Assembly (NCBI RefSeq): GCF_031880315.1
Contig: NZ_CP134771.1
Location: 4,832,501 to 4,896,500 of the forward strand
DNA from: Pseudomonas baltica
GTDB lineage: Bacteria > Pseudomonadota > Gammaproteobacteria > Pseudomonadales > Pseudomonadaceae
Direction of reading: 5' to 3'
Length of the DNA: 64,000 bases
Under the pieces are notes generated by a model that worked only from the letters and a program-made list of their open reading frames with translations, had not been told where the DNA came from and did no database searches. The position numbers and the translations under genes were made by a program. Of this stretch, positions 8,405 through 16,476 are shown piece by piece; positions within the stretch are counted from its first letter, which is position 1; the number at the start of each line of letters is the position of its first letter.

Positions 8405-9394
8405 TCAGGCTACCGCACACAGCGCCTCCGGGGCGATAGTCAGGCTCACACGCTGGCCGTTGGGGTACAGGTCGCTGGCCGAGCGGTTCAGCACGTCAAC
8501 CAGCAACTCCACGCCACGGGCCTCGACGCGGTAGCGGATGACGTTGCCCAGCAGGCTGTGGCCGCAGATCTCGCCTTCCTGAGCGCCGTCGGCGCTCAAG
8601 GCGATGGCTTCCGGGCGGATCGCCAAGCGGGTGTGCACCGGGCGCTGCAGCAGGCGGCTGGCGGTGTCGGCATCGAGCAGATTGTAATTACCGATGAAAC
8701 CCGCCGCGAACGCATCCGCTGGCGCGGTGTAGAGGCTCTGGGCATCACCGCTCTGGACGATGTTGCCTTTGTTCATCAAGAAAATCCGGTCGGACATCAC
8801 CAGGGCTTCTTCCTGATCGTGGGTGACGAAAATAGTCGTCAGCCCCAGCTCTTGCTGGATGGCGCGGATCTGCTCGCGCAGGTGCTTGCGAATCCTCGCG
8901 TCCAGCGCTGACAGCGGCTCGTCGAGCAGCAGCAGGCTGGGACGGGTGACCAGCGATCGAGCCAGGGCAACGCGCTGGTTCTGACCACCAGAGAGCTGGT
9001 GGGGGTAGCGGTTGGCGAAGGTGTCGAGCTCGACCAGCTTGAGCACCTCAGCCACACGGCGCGTGCTTTCTTCACCTTTGACCTTCTTCATGCGCAGGCC
9101 GAAGGCGACGTTCTGCTGCACGGTCATGTTGGGGAACAGCGCGTAGCTCTGGAACACCATGCCGATATCGCGCTGCTGCGGGCTCAATGGCACCAGATCG
9201 CGGCCCTTCAGGAAGATCTTGCCGCTGTCGACAGCAGTCAGGCCGGCGATGCAGCGCAGCAGGGTGGACTTACCGCAGCCCGAGGGGCCCAGCAGGGTGA
9301 TGAACTCGCCCTGCTCGATGGTGAAGTTGATGTCCTTGAATACCGGGGTATCGGTGAACTGCTTTTGCAGGTTCTCGACCTTGACGAAGCTCAT
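8405..9394 (-). CDS. ABC transporter ATP-binding protein (phosphonate/polyamine/iron type)
   Basis: A 329-residue import ATPase of the MalK-like CUT1/POTA class. Walker A is GPSGCGKST near residues 38-46, the signature is QLSGGQNQRVALARS, Walker B is LLLLDEPLSAL, and the switch His is in VTHDQEEA. A C-terminal TOBE-type regulatory region follows. The frame is open much further upstream, but ATG at 9394 overlaps the permease stop by 4 bases and gives the normal length. It energises the two permeases encoded upstream in the operon. Confidence 0.92.
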   Translation of the reverse strand: MSFVKVENLQKQFTDTPVFKDINFTIEQGEFITLLGPSGCGKSTLLRCIAGLTAVDSGKIFLKGRDLVPLSPQQRDIGMVFQSYALFPNMTVQQNVAFGLRMKKVKGEESTRRVAEVLKLVELDTFANRYPHQLSGGQNQRVALARSLVTRPSLLLLDEPLSALDARIRKHLREQIRAIQQELGLTTIFVTHDQEEALVMSDRIFLMNKGNIVQSGDAQSLYTAPADAFAAGFIGNYNLLDADTASRLLQRPVHTRLAIRPEAIALSADGAQEGEICGHSLLGNVIRYRVEARGVELLVDVLNRSASDLYPNGQRVSLTIAPEALCAVA

Positions 9395-10191
9395 CGGTCT
9401 TTGTCCTTGTTCAGAAGGGTGGCCACCCAGGTGAGCACCAGCACGAAGAAGAAATACGAGATCACCAGCGCGCTGTTGAAGTGCCCGCTGCTGTTGCGCA
9501 TGTTGTTGAGGTACACCTGCAGGGTTTCGTATTGAGTACCCACCAGCAGGTTGGCGAACACGAATTCGCCGAACAGAAACGAGAACGACAGCAGCAGGGC
9601 GATCATCAGGCCCTTGCGCAAGTTGGGCAGCACCACGAACAGCGCTGCCTGCCAGGTGCTGGCGCCGAGCAGGTGGGCGGCATCCATCAGGTCGCGCAGG
9701 TTGATGGCCTGCAAGTTGTTGGTGATCGCCCGGTACATGAACGGCAGCGCCACGGTGAAGTAGCAGCCGATCAGGATCCACGGCGTGCCGGTCATCGCCA
9801 GCGGGCCCGAGCCGTAGAGCTGCAGCAAGCCCACCGAGGACACCACCGGCGGCACCGCGAACGGCAGCAGGATCAGCACGTTCATCACGCCGTCGAGCTT
9901 GGGGAAGTGGTAATGCACCACGAACAGCAGCGGCAGGATCAGCACTGTGGCGAAGATCAGCGCGCCGACGCAGACGATCAGCGAATGGCCGAAGGCATTC
10001 AGGAAGCGTGGATCGGCCCACAGCTGGCGGTACCAGTCGAACGTCAGGCCGCTAGGCAGCAAGGTCGCCGACCAACTGGTGGCGATGGAATACAAAAAGG
10101 TCCCGGCCAATGGCAGCACCAGGATCAAGAACAGCAGCCACACCACCACCCGGTGATAGAGGCTGGAAGCGGTGGCTTCAGCGCGCGACAT
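9391..10191 (-). CDS. ABC transporter permease (second subunit)
   Basis: A 266-residue inner-membrane permease with about six membrane helices and the BPD-transp-1 EAA-like loop (LMDAAHLLGASTWQAALFVVLPNL). It begins MSRAEATASSLYHRVVVWLLF, with the first helix immediately after. Its start overlaps the upstream permease gene by 14 bases and its end overlaps the ATPase gene by 4, so the three are translationally coupled. It forms the transmembrane channel with the neighbouring permease. Confidence 0.9.
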   Translation of the reverse strand: MSRAEATASSLYHRVVVWLLFLILVLPLAGTFLYSIATSWSATLLPSGLTFDWYRQLWADPRFLNAFGHSLIVCVGALIFATVLILPLLFVVHYHFPKLDGVMNVLILLPFAVPPVVSSVGLLQLYGSGPLAMTGTPWILIGCYFTVALPFMYRAITNNLQAINLRDLMDAAHLLGASTWQAALFVVLPNLRKGLMIALLLSFSFLFGEFVFANLLVGTQYETLQVYLNNMRNSSGHFNSALVISYFFFVLVLTWVATLLNKDKDR

Positions 10192-11017
10192 GGTAGCTCC
10201 TGCGCAATATCCATTGGTGGACCACGGTGACCAGGGTCATCATGCCGACGAGGATGATCGCCAAGGCGCTCGCCAGGTTCGGGTCCAGGGAAATATCGCC
10301 GGCCACCATGGCCGCGATACGAATTGGCAGCACGTTGAAATTGCCGGTGGTCAGCGCATACACCGTGGCGTAGGCGCCCAAGGCGTTGGCCAGCAGGATC
10401 ACGAAGGTGCCGAGCAGCGCCGGGGTCAGCACCGGCAGGCCGATATGGCGCCAGTACTGCCAGTCGCTGGCGCCCAGCAGCGCGGCGGATTCACGCCAGT
10501 CTTCGCGCAACGCATCGAAGGCCGGGTACAGCAGCAACACACCCAGCGGAATCTGGAAGTAGGTGTAGGTGATGATCAGCCCGGTCTTGGAATACAGATT
10601 GAAATCGCTGATCAGCCCGCTCTGCTTGAGCAGCATCGTGATGGCGCCGTTGAACCCCAGCAGGATGATGAACGCGAACGCCAGGGGCACGCCGGCGAAG
10701 TTGCTGGTCATGTTGGCGAACGAATTGACGAAATTGCGCAGCCTTGAATCGACCCGGCCCAGGGAATAGCTGCCGATCAGCGCAATCAGCAGGCCGAACA
10801 CGCTGGAGTACAGGCTGATCTCCAGGCTGAACTGCATGGCCTGGCGGTAGAAGCGCGACGTGAAGGCCTTGGTGAAGTTGTCCAGGCTCCAGCCGCTGTC
10901 GATCTGCAGGCTGTGGACGCCCACCCAAACCAGGGGCGCGATCTGGAAAATGATGAAAAAGAGGGCGAAGGGCAGCAGGCACAACAGCGCCAGCCATTTA
11001 CCGCGTAGGGCAGTCAC
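10178..11017 (-). CDS. ABC transporter permease (first subunit)
   Basis: A 279-residue inner-membrane permease with six predicted helices and an EAA-like loop (ESAALLGASDWQYWRHIGLPVL) near residue 185. GTG at 11017 is chosen over an upstream frame extension because it overlaps the stop of the phosphodiesterase gene as GTGA, the classic 4-base coupling, and is followed at once by RGKWLALLCLLPFALFF, the first helix. It resembles permeases of putative 2-aminoethylphosphonate importers (PhnU-like), but substrate specificity is not visible in a permease. Confidence 0.9.
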   Translation of the reverse strand: MTALRGKWLALLCLLPFALFFIIFQIAPLVWVGVHSLQIDSGWSLDNFTKAFTSRFYRQAMQFSLEISLYSSVFGLLIALIGSYSLGRVDSRLRNFVNSFANMTSNFAGVPLAFAFIILLGFNGAITMLLKQSGLISDFNLYSKTGLIITYTYFQIPLGVLLLYPAFDALREDWRESAALLGASDWQYWRHIGLPVLTPALLGTFVILLANALGAYATVYALTTGNFNVLPIRIAAMVAGDISLDPNLASALAIILVGMMTLVTVVHQWILRRSYHVAR

Positions 11018-11820
11018 TTGAGCAGCTCCCGGCAATAAGGTTTTTCGTACGGCACGCCCAGCAGCTGGCAGACGGTGCCGCACAGTTCGGTCTGCTGCGG
11101 TTGGGCGGCCGGATCCATGCTGAACGCGCTGCCGAGGACGAACAGTGGTACTTCACGCTCCTCGGGCAGCAGGCCGTTATGCGAGCGATCGTTGTTCATG
11201 CCGTGGTCGGCGGTGATCAACACCTGATAGCCGCTGTCCAGCCAGGTGCGCAGGTAGTCGGCCAGCAGGATGTCGGCGGTCCGCGCGCTGTTGCGGTACT
11301 GCGCGCTGTCGAGGCCGTGCTTATGGCCGGCGTCGTCGATGTTCATGGGGTGGATCAATAGCAAATCTGGATCGTGGCGCACGCGCAGGCTTTCGCCATC
11401 GGCAAACAGGTGCGAGTCCGGATAGTGGTCGGCGTAATAGAAGTGGCCATGCTGGATGGGCAGTTCGGGTGCTTCGGTATGGCGATCACGCGCAGCCACG
11501 AAGGGCGTGCGGTTGTACAGCTCGCTGACCCAGTGATAGGCCGCCGCCGCAGTGCGCAATCCGCCCGCGCGGGCATAATGAAAGACGCTCTGCTCGACCG
11601 ACAGGCGCGAGACATTGTTGTGCACGATGCCGCTGTCGATGGGCGGCACGCCGGTCAGGATGCATTCGTAAAGCGGTCGCGACAGTGCCGGCAATTCACA
11701 TTGGAGTTTGTAGAGCGCCGCCTTGGCGCTGCCGACATAGGCCTGCAGATGGCCCATGGCATGCTCGGCCACGCTGTAGTTGAGGCCGTCGAGTACAACC
11801 AGAATGACTTTGTGCGGCAT
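11014..11820 (-). CDS. Alkaline-phosphatase-superfamily phosphodiesterase/phosphonohydrolase
   Basis: A 268-residue metal-dependent hydrolase of the nucleotide pyrophosphatase/phosphodiesterase family. The metal-site residues appear in order: VVLDG near residue 8-12 (Asp), ALSRPLYE (Ser/Thr nucleophile region), NIDDAGHKHG (Asp-His-His) and ITADHGMN (Asp-His). There is no signal peptide, so it should act in the cytoplasm. It is shorter than phosphonoacetate hydrolase (about 400). It sits between the binding protein and permease genes and overlaps the permease start by 4 bases, which suggests that it acts on the imported solute. The reaction is inferred. Confidence 0.83.
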   Translation of the reverse strand: MPHKVILVVLDGLNYSVAEHAMGHLQAYVGSAKAALYKLQCELPALSRPLYECILTGVPPIDSGIVHNNVSRLSVEQSVFHYARAGGLRTAAAAYHWVSELYNRTPFVAARDRHTEAPELPIQHGHFYYADHYPDSHLFADGESLRVRHDPDLLLIHPMNIDDAGHKHGLDSAQYRNSARTADILLADYLRTWLDSGYQVLITADHGMNNDRSHNGLLPEEREVPLFVLGSAFSMDPAAQPQQTELCGTVCQLLGVPYEKPYCRELLK

Positions 11821-11945
11821 GGGGCTGTTCCCGAAAATCGCCCTTGGCAGGCGTCGATCCTGCGCAAGCCCAGGGCACTACCGGCGCGAGCTTCATGCCC
11901 GCACCACCAGGACAGAGCCCGCTCGCGCGGGCTCACAGCGGCAGC

Positions 11946-13013
11946 TTACTGCTGCATCTCGACGATCACTTGCTCGTTCCACTGCTGTGGCAGCGCCTTG
12001 GAGCTCTTCTCCCACGCCTCAGGGTTCTTGATCGGCTTGACGTTCTTGTACTGCTCGTTTGGCAGCAACTTGGCCTTCACGTCGTCCGGCAGGGTGATGT
12101 GCTCGGCGCGAATCGGCCGCGCATTGCCGCGCGCCAGGTTGATCTGGCCGGCATCGCTGAAGATGTACTCGCGGGCCAGCTTGGCGGCATTGGGGTGCTT
12201 GGCGTATTTGTTGATAAGGGTGGTGTAGCCGGAAATCACCGAGCCGTCAGATGGGATCAACACATCGAAGCGCTTGGGGTCGATCTTTTCGCGGTAGCTC
12301 AGGCCGTTGAAGTCCCAGACCACACCCACTTCGACCTCGCCTTTTTCCAGCGTCTGAATGGTCGGGTTGGCCAGCGACAGGCGGCCTTGCTTGGCCAGCT
12401 CGGTGAACAATTGCAGGCCAGGAGCCAGGTTGGTTTCGTCTCCGCCACGGGCCAGCGCCGCCGAGAGCACGCCGTTGGCGGCTTGGGCTGCCGTGCTGAC
12501 GTCACCGATGGCGACCTTGTATTTGCCTTTGCTCAGGTCGGCCCAGCTGTGCGGCTCGTCGCCTTCCTTGACCAACTGCTTGTTGATAATGAAGGCGATG
12601 GTGCCGGTGTAAGCCAGCGCCCAGTGACCGTCCTTGTCCTTGGCCCAGTCAGGCACTTGCGCCCAGGTGCTCGGCTTGTACGGCTGGGTCACGCCCTTGG
12701 CGGTGGCGATGGGGCCGAAAGCGGCACCGACGTCGCCAATATCGGCGCTGGCGTTGTCCTTCTCGGCATCGAACTTGGCCACTTCCTGAGCCGAGCTCAT
12801 GTCGGTGTCGATGTGCTTGAGCCCGAACTTGCTGGCCAGGTCGTCCCAGGTGCCCTTCCAGTTGGCCCAGTTGTCGGGCATGCCGACACTGTTGACAGCG
12901 CCTTCGGCCTTGGCGGCGGCTTCGAGGGCTGCCACGTCGGAGTCAGCGGCCATGGCGAGGTTGGATAAAGCGATGGTCGAACCCAGCAGTGAGGCGAGGA
13001 ACAGCTTTTTCAT
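11946..13013 (-). CDS. ABC transporter periplasmic substrate-binding protein
   Basis: A 355-residue periplasmic binding protein of the extracellular solute-binding family 1/6 (putrescine, iron and aminoethylphosphonate type). The signal peptide MKKLFLASLLGSTIALSNLAMA is followed by ADSDVAALE, with cleavage after AMA. ATG at 13013 is preceded by AAGGAG; the longer upstream frame is rejected. It is the first gene of the leftward operon, with an operator-like sequence at 13063-13074 about 50 bases upstream. The 125-bp gap before the phosphodiesterase gene may allow binding protein excess. Confidence 0.9.
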   Translation of the reverse strand: MKKLFLASLLGSTIALSNLAMAADSDVAALEAAAKAEGAVNSVGMPDNWANWKGTWDDLASKFGLKHIDTDMSSAQEVAKFDAEKDNASADIGDVGAAFGPIATAKGVTQPYKPSTWAQVPDWAKDKDGHWALAYTGTIAFIINKQLVKEGDEPHSWADLSKGKYKVAIGDVSTAAQAANGVLSAALARGGDETNLAPGLQLFTELAKQGRLSLANPTIQTLEKGEVEVGVVWDFNGLSYREKIDPKRFDVLIPSDGSVISGYTTLINKYAKHPNAAKLAREYIFSDAGQINLARGNARPIRAEHITLPDDVKAKLLPNEQYKNVKPIKNPEAWEKSSKALPQQWNEQVIVEMQQ

Positions 13014-13062
13014 CCGAAACTCCTTGAAGGACGTCGTTTTGATACGACTGAGACGAAGCGTT

Positions 13063-13074
13063 TGGTCTAGGTCA
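13063..13074. promoter_or_regulatory. Candidate GntR/HutC-type operator upstream of the import operon
   Basis: TGGTCTAGGTCA matches 10 of 12 positions of TGGTCTAGACCA, the consensus known for several HutC-subfamily regulators (DasR, NagR). It lies about 50 bases upstream of the binding-protein start and inside the regulator/operon intergenic region. Confidence 0.6.
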
Positions 13075-13153
13075 GCAATACCCGAGCCAATGTAGGCGCT
13101 GGCCATGACATTTTTATGTCCGCCGACGTTTTTGACTGCGCGCGGCCCGCTCC

Positions 13154-13171
13154 TGGGACTAGCGTAGACCA
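13154..13171. promoter_or_regulatory. Candidate spaced GntR-type half-site pair
   Basis: TGGGACTAGCGTAGACCA contains a TGG-ACTAG half and a TAGACCA half with extra spacing. It lies between the two other operator-like sites and could be a weak third site. Confidence 0.35.
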
Positions 13172-13306
13172 TGATTCACGCCTTGATTTACGTGGTCTGC
13201 GTCGAATGTGCAGTGCATGTGTGAGCAGACTTGTCATCTGCCGTTCACGGATTGCGCCTAGTCTTCGCAAACGTTGCCGTTTACAGTGATGGCTATATCG
13301 ACGCAC

Positions 13307-13318
13307 TGGACTAGACCA
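13307..13318. promoter_or_regulatory. Candidate autoregulatory operator of the GntR/UTRA gene
   Basis: TGGACTAGACCA differs at a single position from TGGTCTAGACCA. It ends 13 bases before the ATG of the GntR/UTRA gene and abuts its AAAGGAG ribosome binding site, so a bound regulator would block its own transcript. Confidence 0.65.
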
Positions 13319-13331
13319 GAAAGGAGCAGCC

Positions 13332-14045
13332 ATGAGCGCGAGTGCACCTCGAGCGGTCACCGCCATCTGCCAGGCCTTGCAAGAGCAGATTGAGCACGGC
13401 TTGCTCTCCTCGGGCTGCAAGCTGCCAGCCGAACGCAAGCTCAGTGAAGTCTTCGACACCACGCGCATCACCCTGCGCGAGGCGCTGGTGCAGCTGGAGG
13501 CGCGCGGGATGATCTATCGCGAGGAGCGCCGCGGGTGGTTCATCTCGCCACCGCGGCTCGATTACGATCTGGTCGAGCGCAGCCACTTCCATGCGATGGT
13601 CCGGGCTCAGGGGCGCGAGCCCTCTACGCAGCTGTTGTCGGCCCAGCGCGTGCCGGCCCCGGCGATGGTCTGCGACTGCCTGGGCCTTTCGCCGCTATCG
13701 AGTGTGGTGCGCATCAGCCGGGCGCGACGCATCGACGGGCGCCTGGTGCTGTATGTCGAACATCATCTGGATGCGCAGTACTTTCCGGATATCCTCGAGC
13801 ACGACCTGAGCCTGCCGCTGACCGAACTCTATGCCCGGCACTACGACATCGAATACGGCCGCGTGCGTTTCGAGATGGCGCCCACGGCGCTGTATGGCGA
13901 GGCTGCGGCCGCACTCAAGGTTTCAGAGGGTAGCCCGGGCTTGCGCATCCTGCGCGTCAACGAAGATCGCCAAGGGCGGGTGATCGATTGCGATGTCGAG
14001 TACTGGCGTCACGATGCGATTCGGGTGCAGGTCGAAGTGGGGTGA
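13332..14045 (+). CDS. GntR-family transcriptional regulator with UTRA domain
   Basis: A 237-residue regulator of the HutC subfamily. The N-terminal winged helix-turn-helix covers residues 10-75 (LSSGCKLPAERKLSEVF and TRITLREALVQLEARGMI), followed by a UTRA effector domain to the C terminus. ATG at 13332 is preceded by AAAGGAG. It is divergent from the ABC import operon, with operator-like sites on both sides of the shared intergenic region, so it very likely controls that operon and itself. The effector would be the imported solute or a derivative. Confidence 0.9.
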   Translation: MSASAPRAVTAICQALQEQIEHGLLSSGCKLPAERKLSEVFDTTRITLREALVQLEARGMIYREERRGWFISPPRLDYDLVERSHFHAMVRAQGREPSTQLLSAQRVPAPAMVCDCLGLSPLSSVVRISRARRIDGRLVLYVEHHLDAQYFPDILEHDLSLPLTELYARHYDIEYGRVRFEMAPTALYGEAAAALKVSEGSPGLRILRVNEDRQGRVIDCDVEYWRHDAIRVQVEVG

Positions 14046-14068
14046 ACTTTGAACCTGCGATGCATTTA

Positions 14069-14158
14069 CCGGCCTCATCGCGAGCAAGCTTTGCTCCCAC
14101 AGTGTCGGCTGCACCTGAGTGCTACGCCTGTGGGCAAGGCTTGCCCGCGAACAGGCCA
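14069..14158. repeat. REP doublet (REPIN)
   Basis: CCGGCCTCATCGCGAGCAAGCTTTGCTCCCACAG and TGTGGGCAAGGCTTGCCCGCGAACAGGCC form an inverted pair between the convergent GntR-type and MscS-type genes. Confidence 0.85.
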
Positions 14159-14173
14159 GTCGGATCGATACAC

Positions 14174-16348
14174 CTATTGCGCCGGCTGATCGTTGTCTTT
14201 CACCGCCTCGCCACTCGCCGCCGTCACCACTTGCACACTCAAACGCGGGGTCGCCAGGTCCAGGCCGTCCGCATCCAGTTGGCGCTTGAGCGCCAGGTTG
14301 AACGCCCGTGACACTTCCCACTGCTTGATCGGCGCGGTCTTGAAGCGCGCGCGCAAGATCGCCGTGCCGGACTCGAAACTCTCGACGCCCTGAAACTCCA
14401 GCGGCGACCAGATATTGCGGCGCTGCAACGGATCGCTGCGCATCTTCTGCGCCACGTCGCGCATGATCTTGATTGCGTCGTCGATGCCCATGCTGTGCGG
14501 CACCGCTACGCGAAAGATCGCGTAGCCGAATTCGCGCGAGTAGTTCTTGATGCTTTTGATCTCGCTGAACGGGATGGTGTGCACGATGCCGTCGATGTCG
14601 CGCAGGCGCACGGTACGAATGGTCAGGCCTTCGACGGTCCCCAGGTGACCGCCGACGTCGACGTAATCATCGATGGCCAGCGAGTCTTCGATGATGATGA
14701 ACAGCCCGGTGATCAGGTCCGCCACCAGCGATTGCGCACCGAAGCCGATCGCCAGACCGATGACACCGGCACCGGCCAGCAGCGGCGTGACGTTCATGCC
14801 CATGTTGGCCAGGGCGACGATGGCGGCAATGATAAAAATCGCCACGAACAGCACGTTGCGGATCAGCGGCATCATGGTCTGCGCGCGGGTGTTGGCCAGG
14901 CCCTTGCGCGAGCGGGTGAGGGCGACGTGGATGCCGGTGTCGGCCAGAATCCACACCAGCCAGGCGAGAATCAGGGTGCCGGCCAGGCCGAACAGACGCA
15001 CGCTGATATCGTGGCCGTCGCCTTCGGAAAAGCGAATGATCGACAAGCCCCACACCCGCAGCCCGAGCTCGATGAACACCAGCCAGATCACCAGATGCGC
15101 GAGAGTGTAGCCAAAGCCTTTCAGGCGTTCGGAGTACAGCGCGTGGCGCTTGTGGCCTTTGGCCGGGCGCAAGGAGTGGCGGCGCACCAGGCCGTTGATG
15201 ACCATGCACAGCACCAGCAACACCGTGCAGATCAGCGCTTGGCGCAGCGCGGTGCTGGCGTCGCCGGCGGAGAAGAACGTGGCGAACAGCGACACTGCCA
15301 CCAGCACCAATGCCGGCAGATACCAGTAGGTGCCGAGCACCTCGATGGTGTCGGTCAGCGCGCGGCGACTGATGCGTCGTGCCAGGCTCTGGTTGCAGAT
15401 CAGGTGGGCGATGGGCCGGCGAAAACGCAGGATGAACAGCCCGCTGGACAGCGCCGCCATGACGTTGGCAAGGGTCGCCGCGCTGTGCGCCAGATGCACC
15501 CCCAGGGCGGTGACCAGGCGTGGATCGCTGAAGGCTTCGCCAAAAGCGGCGAAGCTGCCGATCAGCCACAGCGGACGGAAGGCGCGGTGGCGCAGGATGT
15601 CCAGCGCGCGATGCCGATGCGGGCCGTCGAGCAGAGAGAAGGCAATGACGCAGATCGCCGAGAAACAGGTGCCGACCACCAGTGCGTAGGCCAGGACCAT
15701 GGCCAGGCTCTTGCCCAGCGAAGTGGGCAGGGCGTAGCCGACGAAGATGGTGATCAGCAGCGCCACCAGCCACGGCCCCAGCTTGCGCAAGGCGAAGCGC
15801 AGCAGGTCGACCGTGCGCGGATGGCGTGGCAGTTCGGCACTGAGCCCGAAGCGTTGGCGGATGCGCTGGCTCAGCCAGATCAGGCTGTAGGCCAGCAGGC
15901 TCCAGATGGCGATCACCACCACGAAACCGGCGATGATCGGCGGCCATTCGCTCAGTGGCAGGGCCAGGGCCCGCAGCTCTTCGCCGGCCAGGGTAATTTC
16001 GTCACCCCAGCGCGAGAATGGGCTTTCGTCGCCGGAAAACTGCTGTTCGATCTGATGCAGGGTCGTGCCGATCAGGCCCAGCACGCCTTCTTCGGCAGGC
16101 GGTTGGGCCTTGAGCGTGCTGTCGCGCAGCTTTTTCAGATCGGCAAGCAACTGCGTGCGTTGCTGATCGTTTTCCAGGCCCTTGATCACTTCGTCCAGGG
16201 ACTGGGCCAGGGGTTCAGTGGCCTGGGGTTGGGTTTTCTGCGAGCTCCCCAGCAGGCTCGGCAGGCCAGCGGCCTGGGCAGGCGGCAGGCATAGCAGGCA
16301 GGACAGCAGGAGGAGGGATAGGGTCAGCAGGCGCCGGCATGCAGCCAT
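14174..16348 (-). CDS. Mechanosensitive ion channel, MscS/YbiO-like
   Basis: A 724-residue large MscS-family channel, similar in length to E. coli YbiO (741). It has an N-terminal signal sequence (MAACRRLLTLSLLLLSCLL, cleavage near AQA), a periplasmic region, several extra membrane helices, then the MscS pore and beta domain with GFGAQSLVADLITGLFIIIEDS near residue 540. It should open under hypo-osmotic membrane tension to release solutes. ATG at 16348 is chosen because the signal sequence starts there; the open frame continues upstream over a REP element and the next gene. Confidence 0.87.
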   Translation of the reverse strand: MAACRRLLTLSLLLLSCLLCLPPAQAAGLPSLLGSSQKTQPQATEPLAQSLDEVIKGLENDQQRTQLLADLKKLRDSTLKAQPPAEEGVLGLIGTTLHQIEQQFSGDESPFSRWGDEITLAGEELRALALPLSEWPPIIAGFVVVIAIWSLLAYSLIWLSQRIRQRFGLSAELPRHPRTVDLLRFALRKLGPWLVALLITIFVGYALPTSLGKSLAMVLAYALVVGTCFSAICVIAFSLLDGPHRHRALDILRHRAFRPLWLIGSFAAFGEAFSDPRLVTALGVHLAHSAATLANVMAALSSGLFILRFRRPIAHLICNQSLARRISRRALTDTIEVLGTYWYLPALVLVAVSLFATFFSAGDASTALRQALICTVLLVLCMVINGLVRRHSLRPAKGHKRHALYSERLKGFGYTLAHLVIWLVFIELGLRVWGLSIIRFSEGDGHDISVRLFGLAGTLILAWLVWILADTGIHVALTRSRKGLANTRAQTMMPLIRNVLFVAIFIIAAIVALANMGMNVTPLLAGAGVIGLAIGFGAQSLVADLITGLFIIIEDSLAIDDYVDVGGHLGTVEGLTIRTVRLRDIDGIVHTIPFSEIKSIKNYSREFGYAIFRVAVPHSMGIDDAIKIMRDVAQKMRSDPLQRRNIWSPLEFQGVESFESGTAILRARFKTAPIKQWEVSRAFNLALKRQLDADGLDLATPRLSVQVVTAASGEAVKDNDQPAQ

Positions 16349-16401
16349 GAAGGTGGTTAACCTATGTGAGGGGTGGGCAGCTGGTATTTTGTGCTGTCTG
16401 T

Positions 16402-16468
16402 CGCGGCCTCTTCGCGGGCAAGCCTTGTTCCTACCGGGTGGGAGCAAGGCTTGCCCGCGAACGGCCCC
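16402..16468. repeat. REP doublet (REPIN)
   Basis: GCGGCCTCTTCGCGGGCAAGCCTTGTTCC and GGGAGCAAGGCTTGCCCGCGAACGGCC form a compact inverted pair between the MscS-type and apeB genes. Confidence 0.85.
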
Positions 16469-16476
16469 CGTGAGCC

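Noticed and set aside
9395..10021. Upstream extension of the ABC ATPase frame
   Set aside because: It lies within the permease gene in another frame; ATPase homology starts at ATG 9394, with a 4-base overlap.
14495..16294. 599-residue plus-strand frame opposite the MscS-type gene
   Set aside because: Gln/His/Arg/Asp-rich composition with no domain; it is an antisense shadow of a high-GC coding region.
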